Below are positions 29,881-39,044 of a stretch of DNA of 64,000 nt, one piece after another. Source of the stretch: Odiellus spinosus (lineage: Eukaryota; Arthropoda; Arachnida; Opiliones; Phalangiidae); assembly GCA_963920705.1 (NCBI GenBank), contig OY987232.1:10319318-10383317 (forward strand). The letters are read 5' to 3'. How positions within the stretch are numbered: the first letter of the stretch is position 1; the number at the start of each line of letters is the position of its first letter. The position numbers and the translations under genes are program-made. The notes beneath the pieces were generated by a model, which was not told where the DNA came from, ran no database searches, and saw only the letters and a program-made list of their open reading frames with translations.

Positions 29881-30430
29881 AAAGGATTGAGAACGCTAAA
29901 CTTTAAATTGAATGCATAATTGAGAACTTAGCATATTTACTCCCTAGACCTCTCACTGTGTAATGTTATTACACAGACATTATAGATAAAATTAGCCATA
30001 TCTCTAGTAAAGCGATTTAAAATCAATCGTCTCGGTTTATTCAAGTACTCTGTCCAAAAGATCGCGAGAAAGAGGTCTATTATCACCGAAATATAGTGTA
30101 GAAACCAATGCCGAAACAATCGAAGACGACACCATCGCGCAAGTGCGAGGGTTCACCACAATTCTAAACGCAAACCACCCATTGCCGCAGTGCATCTATG
30201 AGTACCGAATCTGTAAATCTCCCTTATTTAGGACGAGAAAAGATATACTAATAAATTTAAAAGATAATTGATAAGAAAATCTGGTATACTTTATAATTAC
30301 GGTGTATTATGTTGAATTTATTGGGATACTCATGATAAAATATAATAGTAAAAATTAAACGGATAAAGAGGGCTTCCCTAATAGAAAAACCCAGTGAATT
30401 TAATTTTCAGTTAAAAAAAGCTTATCTATT
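29881..30430 (+). repeat. segment D, copy 1
   Basis: Non-coding segment shared with 51655-53090 (inverted) and 58855-59400 (direct). Recognisable by CATTGTGTAATG-type, AAAGAGGTCTATTATCACCG, ATCGAAGACGACACCATCGC and CAAACCACCCATTG words. Continues directly into R3 at 30440, showing that D and R3 are parts of one element here. Confidence 0.75.
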
Positions 30431-31690
30431 GTTTAATATTTTTTTTTTAATTTAGAACCAATAAAGCTCGGCTATGTTTATGTTTTAACCGTTTCGTAAC
30501 CCATTCAGGCACCTTTTTCTCTATTACTTCAACATTTTATCAATCTTTCATTATTGAAATCTTTGTTTAGCGAAGAGAAGCATTCGATAAAAGTCTTGTA
30601 AGTTTTTTACGATGTATACTTTCTCTCTATTAATTCAATGGATATTCCTTATTACTCTACTGTTTAAGAAATAAAATTTTTGTTTATAATCATGAAGCAA
30701 TTAATAAAGCTCGGCTAAGCTCTTGATTTAACCCTTTTGTAACCCATTCAGGCATCTTACATTCTATTACTTCTTATACTTTATCAATATTTCATTATTT
30801 AAATATATGTTTAACTAGAGAAACTCTTATACCCGAAAAGGTCTTAGAAACTATTGTCAAAGTATCTTCGTCTGTATTAATTCGAATTCAGTGGATGGTG
30901 GCTAGAGGAATACGACGACGATTTCAGGTACCAAGAGCCGCGGATCCATTGGAAATTACATTACGGTTGCGGGTTTGTTTCTCTTCTTATTCTATTTCCC
31001 CAAACTAGGACTTTGTTTTCTCCAATTTTTTGCATTATGTGTAAAATTTTTGTTTCAACTCGTTCACGAATCTATATTAATTATGCTATAAAGGGTTAGA
31101 AATATTTTGCTCACAAGTTCTTAGCTACAGAAATGAGTTATTGGTACTTATGCTTATCAAAAAAAAAAAAGAAATTTATACGAGTTCCAATAATGGAAAA
31201 ACGTTATTTATTTCTTATTCATTATTCATAACAGTTCCAACAACTAAAAACTGTATTAGGAGACACGGAAATGTGTCTTCCTCTATCTAAACTCGAATTT
31301 CATCAGAAACCGTAATATCATTTTCAATGGACTCAATGGACCCGCGGCTCTTGATAACTGTCGTATTCCTCTTCCCACCGTCCACTGAATTTGAATTAAT
31401 ACAGACACGATACTTTGACAAAAGTTGATAAGACTTTTTTCGGATACAAGAGCTTATCTAGTAAAACACTGATTTAAATAATGAAATATTTATAAGACAT
31501 TTGAAGTAATAGAAAGTAAGGTGCCTGAATGGGTTAGAAAAGAGTTAAAACATAAGCTTGGCCGAACATTATTAATTGCTTCAAAGTGTTAAACAAAAAT
31601 TTTATTTCTTAAACAGTAGAATGATAAGGAATATTTATTGAATTCGAGTTAATAGAAGCATAGATCGAATTGAAAGGACGGTAGTCATTA
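30431..31690. mobile_element. R3 foldback pair
   Basis: Left arm 30440-30960 (minus R3) and right arm 31310-31680 (plus R3) are inverted copies around a 350-bp centre. Arms share AACCCATTCAGGC, TCAGTGGATGGTGG/CACCGTCCACTGA and AAGAGCCGCGG facing CCGCGGCTCTTG. The left arm is longer, since it carries the AACCCATTCAGGC block twice. Non-coding. Confidence 0.75.
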
Positions 31691-33235
31691 AGTAGTAGAA
31701 ATATCCGACCTTATTCCGTTTCGACCCTAATCATTTCAATGCTATGTCAGCAGCGAAATTAGGTCGACCTTAATACAGTTTGATACTATTCTATTCGACA
31801 CTAGGGTGTAACCCCACTTGAACTCTTGCAAACAAGAAAAGAACAACCTAACACTTGGCGCCACCCTTCAGACCGCTGGGGTCCCTTAAATTTTTTTTTA
31901 CCCCCATACGATTTAGGAATCACTTCATGTTTAAGACCACAAGCAAAGGCTCAGAGACCCTGCCATTTTTCTCCATTTTCTCGCGGGTGGTTTGGACATG
32001 GGCTTGAAATTCTTTCATTGTAACTATGCACACTTCCTAATAATCCCTCCTGCTCTAAATTGTCAGCACGCGCGAAGGAAAGCTCCCTTTACCTCAAAGT
32101 AAACAATTCATAAAGATAATGGATAGCTTTGAACTCTCTCCATATTATGGTAGTTCTACTAAAACTTTTCGACACATTGTAATCTGTAAGAGCCCCGAAA
32201 ATAAAGGAAAACTTCTCAGAAATGCATTTTATTTTTTGTTTAGTTTTGTAAGACGGGGAAATGGTAATGAATGAGTCTCCAAATGTATTGTGATTATGCA
32301 CTGGAAGGCGTGTGATTTCCTGCCCCTCCCCTTACTTTAGTTCCAATCTAAACCAATAGAGAGAGCTATTAGATTTTGGCGCTCGCCAAAATCTAATATT
32401 CGAAGCGCTAGTTTTCCGTAGAAGGTTAGCAGCTCCTTTGTTTGGGCTGTATTAACTCCAAAGGAGAAATAACATGGGCTGTCAAGATCCGAGATTCTTA
32501 TACATTGAGGTAGCTCAAAAATCTTGGAATTACGCATGAAGCTTTTTTTGGTACACGTTAAAGTCCAGTGTGTCTGTACCTAGAGTCGTCGATTGGAAGG
32601 GCCTATCTCTAATTTGGAATAGAGATAGTTTTTTTGTTTTCCTTTTTTGAGTGATTTATTTTAATCTTATGTCGTTATGTGTGCTTTTGACATTTTTTTC
32701 CAAATCAGAATTTAATATAAAGTAAAAAAATTATAAATCTATGATATACCAAATGGTCGCTCGCTTTGCACGCGTTAAAATTATGGTTGCCTCTAGCTAG
32801 TGTATAAAAGGCCATAGAGTATTTGCACATCCCGCTTAGGCAAAAATGGCTATAGCTTTAAGCTCTATCAATGCTATGACACTAAGTTCGTACGCGTTGA
32901 ATTTCCGTATGGTTCCACCTCTAGCCAATGAACGAGCCGTCAGGCGGTGAATCATCCAGCCTACAAATTCCTTAGGCGGCGCTCAAAAGTAACCTCGGTT
33001 TTCTATATTTATTCTGGGATAGAGAAAACACACCCTTTAGCTTTACACCCGATGAATTTCGGAAGTGAACTAAGCGGGAGAGTAGCGAAACAGAAGCCAT
33101 AAAATGTTTCGGCGGTTGGTTTTATAAAAATACTATATCTTTAACAAAAAACTTGAATATGGTAATTATTTTTGTTTATTTATAATTTATAATCCAAGGC
33201 TTAGTGGGACGATTTCTTCAACGTCAGATTTTACT
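31691..33235. other. unassigned, partly hAT-B-like
   Basis: 31850-32140 resembles the interior of hAT-B near 12860-13110 (GGCTCAGAGACC against GGCTCACAGACC; AGCTCCCTTTACCTCAAAGT against GGCTCCCTATAGCTTAAAGT; GGATAGCTTTG in both). It may be a relic of a related hAT without visible ends. The rest to 33235 shows no gene or repeat. An inverted word AATCTAATATTCG-like pair near 32370-32400 is local only. Confidence 0.4.
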
Positions 33236-33310
33236 CAATAGATGACACTCGTGGTTAAGTATTGCATTTTAAATCCAGCGATCCACGATTCGACTCTCGT
33301 AGATAGTTTA
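33236..33310 (+). other. tRNA-like sequence, possible SINE head
   Basis: GTGGTTAAGTATTGCA resembles a D-arm/A-box, TTTTAAATCC an anticodon loop of the Leu(UAA) kind, and GATTCGACTC a T-arm/B-box with a pairing ACGA/TCGT stem. A run of eight T follows (33313-33320), as in a pol III terminator. The two acceptor strands do not pair, so this is not a functional tRNA. It could be a tRNA-derived SINE head or chance. Confidence 0.3.
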
Positions 33311-34195
33311 AGTTTTTTTTAACGTTACTTTTTTATTAATCTTTAATTTTTCTTAAAATAAACTATATAATAAAATATCACTCCTCTTCAAATATCATAC
33401 TATCATTAAAATTTAATTATAATTCATAAATAAATTTAGTGTTTCAACTTTTTGCCAGTAGGTGAAAGCTGATTTCGTACGTTATCTTACAGATATAGCC
33501 CAGGGAAATTAGGCCAAAAATTGCTTAAACCTAGAACAAATTAGTAACAAGCTAATTCCAACGGCTATATAATGTACTTATAATGATCATTAAGGGGAAA
33601 AAAGTTCCTTCACTTCCGGGGGTGGAAGAACCCCAAAATGGCCGCCATTTTGAAAATTTCCTTTTTTTGCATTTTACGCTTAAACCTTAACCCGTAGAAG
33701 TAAACGGGCATGTAGAATTTACAGGCAAAATTTTGCTTATTAAAATTGAAAAAAATAAATTTGAGAAAAATAAAGATAATTTTATTTTAATTACATATCA
33801 AAAATGTCATCATTTTCCTCTTCAGGAGCATCTTTATAAGCATTAGTACAAGAAGCCCCATTGCATTCCCCACACAATACGCAACATTTCATATTTTATT
33901 TTCGACAAGAACACGTTTTTCCACAGTTTGGTGATTAGAACCCACTCAAAATTAGTTTCAAAATACTATCAGGTGCTGGGGCTTTGTTTGAAAAACTTGG
34001 TACTATTTTATTTATTATTTTATAAATTACATTTATCTAGTTCCCATTCTTCGGAGCTCAAAGTATTTCCCAACCACCATTGAATTTACAAGTATATCCT
34101 TAAGGCTGATGTCGTTGATGGTAGTGACGCCAACTACTTTTCATTATCTGTTTGGGAATAACTTTGTTGTATAACAAATATCTCTGGTATTTTTT
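33311..34195. other. unassigned AT-rich sequence
   Basis: No gene or shared repeat recognised between the tRNA-like stretch and R2 copy 2. Confidence 0.35.
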
Positions 34196-35142
34196 ACCTC
34201 CCCGACTGAACTTTAGTTCAGGGGGAGGTTTTACACTGGTCGTATCTGTGTGTCTGTGTGTGTGTCACTTCCTGTGTAAGCGGATATCCTGTGACCTAGC
34301 TCGTGGAGCCATAAGTCTAGAAACGTAATCATACCAGCTAATCGTTCAATTCCGTTTAACGGGAATTACCTCCTTTAAGCGTGGCTGCCACAATGAGTTT
34401 CAGGTGTCGTGCAATTATATACAACAGGACGTCTCCAATTGTATATTATCGCATTCCACCATCCACTTTACGGTCAAACCTCGATGCTGGACAGTTGAAG
34501 GCGATTATACGCAATGGGACGTCTCCCACTGTTATATAATCACCTCCGACCATCCTCACACCAAGGTCCAACCTCTAGTGTCCGATCTCAGCGGGCCATA
34601 TTAGCGAGGCGTCCCTCACTAATATAGTCCACATCAACCTTCCACTCCAGGTCTTTGTGGTGCACTTACCGAATGCCTAGGGTTACGTTAAACGTCTAGA
34701 CGTTGAGAAGGGGGGGTTTTCCCCAACTCTTCTCGGTTACTCGCTCGGTGAATAAAGGTTAGCGAAAGCTATATATACCCCTTTTCCATGCCCTAACTAT
34801 TTTGGCCTTATGCCGTGATATCTTTTAGTGAATTGAAGCGTATAATTCATTTAAATTTTAATTTAATATAATAATATTGTTAAACTGAATCTAATTAATA
34901 AAGAAGCTGAAAAATCAATTAAAAATTCGAGATAGTTTAGAAGATATTTAAGAAATTTCCCAAAAATTTAATGAAATGTGACCGTTTAATACCAGCTTGA
35001 GTTGACAACACGCGCTTAGCTGTTTTCCATATTTAGTCCAAAAAGCAAAGGTATAACGGGCAGTATAGGCTTAGTCTTGCTGCAAACTTGGGGTGGATTG
35101 AAGAATCTAAATAAAAGTGCATTTACACGGGTATCCCACCGT
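34196..35142 (+). repeat. R2 repeat, copy 2
   Basis: Plus-strand R2 starting with the palindrome at 34196-34229. Hairpins lie at 34418-34445 (stem TATACAA/TTGTATA), 34503-34541 and 34596-34627, each with the GGACGTCTCC-type apex. A perfect palindrome AACGTCTAGACGTT occurs near 34690. The tail runs to TTGAAGAATCTAAATAAA and a shared ACACGGGTATCC junction, after which R3 begins. A TATATATACCCC box-like word occurs near 34770. Confidence 0.8.
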
Positions 35143-35630
35143 CCACTGAATTCGAATTAATACAGACAAAGGTACTTTGACAAAATTTGATAAGACTTCT
35201 TTCGGTACGAGAGTTTCTCTAGTTAAACACAGATTTAAATAATGAAATATTGATAAATTATATGAAGTAATAGAGAGTAAGGTGCCTGAATTGGTTACAA
35301 AAGGGTGAAATCATAAGCTCAGCCGATTTTTATTAATTGCTTCAAAATGATAAACAAAAATTTTATTTCTTAAACAGTAGAATGATAAGGAATATCCATT
35401 GAATTCGAGCTAATAGAGAGAAAGTATAGTTTATTGTTTACGAGTGCTTCTCTTAGTTAAACAAAGATTTCTATAATGAAAGATTGATAAGGTATATGAA
35501 GTAATAGAGAGAAAGGCGGCTGAATGGGTTACGAAAAGGTTAAAACATAAACCTAGCGATCTTTATTAAGTGGTTCTAAATTGATGAACAAAAATTTAAT
35601 TTATTAAACTGTAGATAAGCTATTTAAGAA
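35143..35630 (+). repeat. R3 repeat, copy 4
   Basis: Starts CCACCGTCCACTGAATTCG and contains the duplicated AATAGAGAG...GGTTAC blocks, ending near TTAAACTGTAGATAAGC. It is bracketed by two copies of the R2 tail, as if R3 had been inserted within R2 or the R2 tail duplicated. Confidence 0.7.
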
Positions 35631-35816
35631 ATTTCACAAAAATTTAATGAAATGTGACCGTTTAATACCAGCTTGAGTTGGCAACACGCGCTAATCTGTT
35701 TTCCATATATCATTTAGTCCAAAAAGCAAAGGTATAACGGGCAGTATAGGCTAAGGCTTGCTGCAAACTTGGGGTGGATTGAAGAATCTAAATAAAGGTA
35801 CGTTTTCACGGGCATC
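35620..35816 (+). repeat. second R2 tail after R3
   Basis: Repeats 34950-35140 almost exactly: TTTAAGAAATTTC, GTGACCGTTTAATACCAGC, AGCAAAGGTATAACGGGCAG and CTTGGGGTGGATTGAAGAAT. Differs at a handful of positions, including AGGCTAAGGCTTGC against AGGCTTAGTCTTGC. Confidence 0.85.
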
Positions 35817-35999
35817 CAAGATAGAAACGACATAAGATTTAAAGCTGAGGCGGATTGATACAAAATGTTAAACCTCTTAAGAAAAATTATAGTCGTGAAA
35901 ACTCCCCTTGGACAGAAGTACAGTAGGTTTCCCGTGTTAAAAAAACATCAGTTTTGAATAAAAAATGGTTATCTGATGTTGGAAAAAAAATAGGCTTCA
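35817..35999. other. short unassigned spacer
   Basis: No feature seen between the second R2 tail and R1 copy b. Confidence 0.35.
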
Positions 36000-36169
36000 G
36001 ATTTCTCCACTATAAAACCAAGAAACATTTCCGATTATTTTCATAATCAAAAGAAGCCGTGTAGAGTGAACTTCGTTAGCAGACCAGGAGACGAGACCAG
36101 ACGAAAGAGAGCTATAGTGACTTAAGTGAGAAAATCAACCAGCGCAGAGTGTCATCACCATTTGAAGTC
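36000..36169 (+). repeat. R1 repeat, copy b, part 1 (before BEL insertion)
   Basis: R1 start with TTTCTCCACTATAAAACCAA, a TATA-box-like word, up to CATCACCATTTGAAGTC, where the BEL element was inserted. The sequence resumes at 43009 with the duplicated AAGTC. Confidence 0.85.
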
Positions 36170-36902
36170 TGTTAAAACTCCCAAATGTAAAATAATAATT
36201 TATGTAAATATCTTTAAACAGTTAATAACTTTAAATTTTGTACTTGTAATTTTAGTGTATTTTTATAAATTTAAAAGCATTTCACTGGCCCTTTAAAGCA
36301 TGGACAAGGGAGCGGGTTTAACCCCAAAAAATGTAGAGGAAACGAGCGAAAAAGAAAAATGGTATTGTATCGGAACACCTGAAGTAAATTCTAAGAAGTA
36401 GTAACGCGCGCGCAAAATTCCCTAAATACAAGTTCTTTACCGGTTCCGCCGAGCTACTTGGCCATAGCGTTCGGGGGCGGCGGTTAAAATTCCGTGCAAA
36501 AGGGGGGGAAAATAAAACGGGCATTGTAAGGCCCAAAGCGGAGTACCTTACAGAAAAAGAAGATACGAATATATACGAAAAATAAGCGCAACGTGCAAGT
36601 GCAGGTCGGTCAGCGCTAGGACCACCTTTTATAATTTAGAAACTTTTCAAGCGCGAAATAACTTGGAAATATTATGAGCAACCAAAGTAAATGTTGATTA
36701 TGAATAACAATTTTAAATGAATTAAACAATAATATGCGCAAAAATAAATAAATAGTCTTGTCTTTTATTTAATAAACGAACGTCGCGTCAACCCAACGAA
36801 CCAGACTAATATTTAAGCGCAAAACTTTAGTGTTTCAGTCCGCTGAAGTTTTTAAAACAATTAATAGCTCTCCCATATGCTAACTTAAGAAAAACGGTAA
36901 CA
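36170..36902 (+). repeat. 5' LTR of BEL element
   Basis: Begins TGTTAAAACTCCC, ends CGGTAACA, 733 bp. The pol II promoter should lie here; TTTATAATTTAG at about 36630 is a weak TATA candidate. The primer-binding region that follows reads TTTGGTGCACCGAAACCCGA; I could not assign it to a particular tRNA. Confidence 0.95.
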
Positions 36903-36965
36903 AATTTTTGGTGCACCGAAACCCGAGACGCGAACATTCGGAATTAATTTAAATGCGGACTTAAA

Positions 36966-39041
36966 ATGGACGAATTAAAGAAAGCCAGTAAGCAGCAAAC
37001 GGCTTTGCGCGGAGCAGTAACCAGATACTGCAATCTAATCAAAGGAGAATTAGAATCAGCCGTCGTATGCCAGGATACCTTAGAAGATCATCTAGCGCAA
37101 CTCGACTCCAAGGAAATAAAGATCAACGAAATCAACCAAAAGGTACTGGACTTAATTACGACGGACGACGAGTTCGACAAAGAGCTAGTGGACATCGAAA
37201 CGTGGAGCGAGAAACTTATCCTAGGAAGATCCAGAGCGCGGCGATGGATCCAAAAACAACAAATTCCACCGAGCCCGCCGCCGTCCAGTGCCGGCAGCGT
37301 AGCCAGCGTATCAACGCCGGGGAGCTCCGCGGGACTTGGACCGGTTCAACCAACTCCTCCATCAACGTCCACGAGCGGACCACCGATTGTGAACCAAGGA
37401 GGATCGCAAAAAACATCGACAACCGGTACGAAGTCGATGCGTCTAGCGAAGCTAGAAATCAAACCCTTCGATGGAAATATCGCAAAATGGCAGGACTTCT
37501 GGAGCGTTTTCGAAAACGCCATTCATCTCAAGGACGAGTACAGCAAGATAGATAAGTTGACATATTTAAAATCGTATTTAAAAGGGCAAGCGGAAAGCGC
37601 GATTGAAGGTTTATCATTAACGGAAGATAATTATGACCTAGCTGTGGCAATTTTACTTAAACGCTTTGGTCGCAATGATCTATTGGTTAGCGCTAGGTTA
37701 AATAACTTTTTGAAAATGACCCCTGTAGAAAAAGCCTCCGATTTAGTAGGATTACGTAAATTACACGACTCGTGTCAAATTGAAGTTAGGAGCCTCGAAT
37801 CGTTAGGACATTTAAGCAGCAACTATGGGGAACTTTTAGCTCATATTGTAGGGGGTATTTTACCATTAGAATTATTACAGTTATTTAGTAGAGGTAAAGA
37901 TGAAAGTGATTTATGGAAGATAAGTGATATGTTGGAATTCTTACGAATAGAAATCGAGTGCCGCGAAAGAGCCGCAGCTATTCATAGGAGTTCCAGCAAC
38001 CAACAAAAACAAGTTTCTAGTGGCAATTACCATAATAGTGCTAATTTCGATAAAAACTACAGACATAAGCCCATTCATAGTAAAAGTCAGCACCCTTCGG
38101 GAGCGGCGTTAAATATAGCGGTAAATAATTCTAATTCAAACTCGTGTTTGTTTTGTCAAAAATCAAGCCACCCCTATTATCAATGCAATGACGTAACAAC
38201 AACTGAAAAAAGAGGTATTGTCATAGAGAAAAAATTGTGCTTTCTTTGTCTAAGGTCAGGGCACCAAGCTTTACAGTGTAGGGGTAAAATTCAACAATGT
38301 AGAAAGTGTAATCGTAAACATCACCAGATCTTGTGTGAATCAAATAGTGACAGGCCTAAAATTAACGCTAGAGCAGATGAGCCGAATAATAGTAACACAG
38401 AACAAGCTACTATGACCACTATTTCCCAAGAAACCGGTTTGAATGTTATCCTCTTACAAACAGCGCAGGCAGAAATTAGCGGTAAAAATGGTACAGGATC
38501 TAGAGTTAGAGTTTTGTTAGATGGCGGAAGCCATAGATGCTTCATTAATGAGAAATTATCTCGTCAGCTAAACTTAGAAGTAATTGGTTCGGAAAGTTTA
38601 AACGTTTTTCCCTTTGGTAGCGCCCCAATTAGAGCTATAAGAAGAAAGGTTAAGGTAACATTAAGCAATATCAAGAATGGCGCCAAAATTGAAATACACG
38701 CTTTAGAGACCCCAGAAATTTGCGGGGCTGTTTTTTCAGTGCCAGGAAAGGGGGTGAGAGAGGAAATGAAATCTAGAAATTTAGAGTTGTCAGAAGAGGG
38801 CGTGAGAAGGGGATTGGAGGGCGCCACGAAGGTAGACGTGTTAATAGGGGCAGATTATTTTTGGAAGGTCGCTACAGGGAGGACGGAGAGGTTAGGAGGA
38901 GCGCTTGTGGCTATGGACACCATTCTAGGGTGGACCGTACAAGGTAGAACGGGGGAACCAGAAATTTCTGAGGAAACGAGTGTCAAAACGGTAGCAGTCA
39001 TGTTTACGAACGTTAAATCAGAAGAGGATTTGGTTTCTTGA
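36966..39041 (+). CDS. BEL gag and aspartic protease
   Basis: 691 codons. Start ATG at 36966, 64 bp after the LTR. Residues 1-100: alpha-helical gag N-terminus (DELKKASKQQ). Residues 100-155: low-complexity Pro/Ser/Thr linker. Residues about 160-330: the Pao capsid region (DUF1759-like, EIKPFDGNIAKWQDFWSVF). Residues about 395-460: Cys/His zinc knuckles (CLFCQKSSHPYYQC, CFLCLRSGHQALQC, CRKCNRKHHQILC) that bind the genomic RNA. Residues about 510-530: protease motif VRVLLDGGSHRCFINEKL with the catalytic Asp. The frame ends in TGA directly before pol in the same phase, followed by CAATTA. Gag forms the particle; the protease would cut the polyprotein. Confidence 0.93.
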   Translation: MDELKKASKQQTALRGAVTRYCNLIKGELESAVVCQDTLEDHLAQLDSKEIKINEINQKVLDLITTDDEFDKELVDIETWSEKLILGRSRARRWIQKQQIPPSPPPSSAGSVASVSTPGSSAGLGPVQPTPPSTSTSGPPIVNQGGSQKTSTTGTKSMRLAKLEIKPFDGNIAKWQDFWSVFENAIHLKDEYSKIDKLTYLKSYLKGQAESAIEGLSLTEDNYDLAVAILLKRFGRNDLLVSARLNNFLKMTPVEKASDLVGLRKLHDSCQIEVRSLESLGHLSSNYGELLAHIVGGILPLELLQLFSRGKDESDLWKISDMLEFLRIEIECRERAAAIHRSSSNQQKQVSSGNYHNSANFDKNYRHKPIHSKSQHPSGAALNIAVNNSNSNSCLFCQKSSHPYYQCNDVTTTEKRGIVIEKKLCFLCLRSGHQALQCRGKIQQCRKCNRKHHQILCESNSDRPKINARADEPNNSNTEQATMTTISQETGLNVILLQTAQAEISGKNGTGSRVRVLLDGGSHRCFINEKLSRQLNLEVIGSESLNVFPFGSAPIRAIRRKVKVTLSNIKNGAKIEIHALETPEICGAVFSVPGKGVREEMKSRNLELSEEGVRRGLEGATKVDVLIGADYFWKVATGRTERLGGALVAMDTILGWTVQGRTGEPEISEETSVKTVAVMFTNVKSEEDLVS

Positions 39042-39044
39042 CAA
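39042..39044 (+). other. TGA stop separating gag-protease from pol, CAATTA context
   Basis: The last gag codons, the TGA and the pol codons are in one phase, so a single codon breaks an otherwise continuous gag-pol frame. Directly after the stop comes CAA TTA, which fits the stop-CARYYA context known from leaky stops such as tobacco mosaic virus replicase. BEL/Pao gag-pol is usually one frame, so a recent nonsense mutation is the simpler explanation. The exact coordinate may be off by one codon (39039-39041 if the stop is counted inside the gag ORF). Confidence 0.7.

Noticed and set aside
37067-37555. 162-codon plus-strand ORF inside BEL gag
   Set aside because: An out-of-phase shadow of the gag linker and capsid region.
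39039-39044. TGA as selenocysteine codon
   Set aside because: It lies at the gag-pol border without a Cys-equivalent position in the family, and no SECIS-like structure was looked for or expected.
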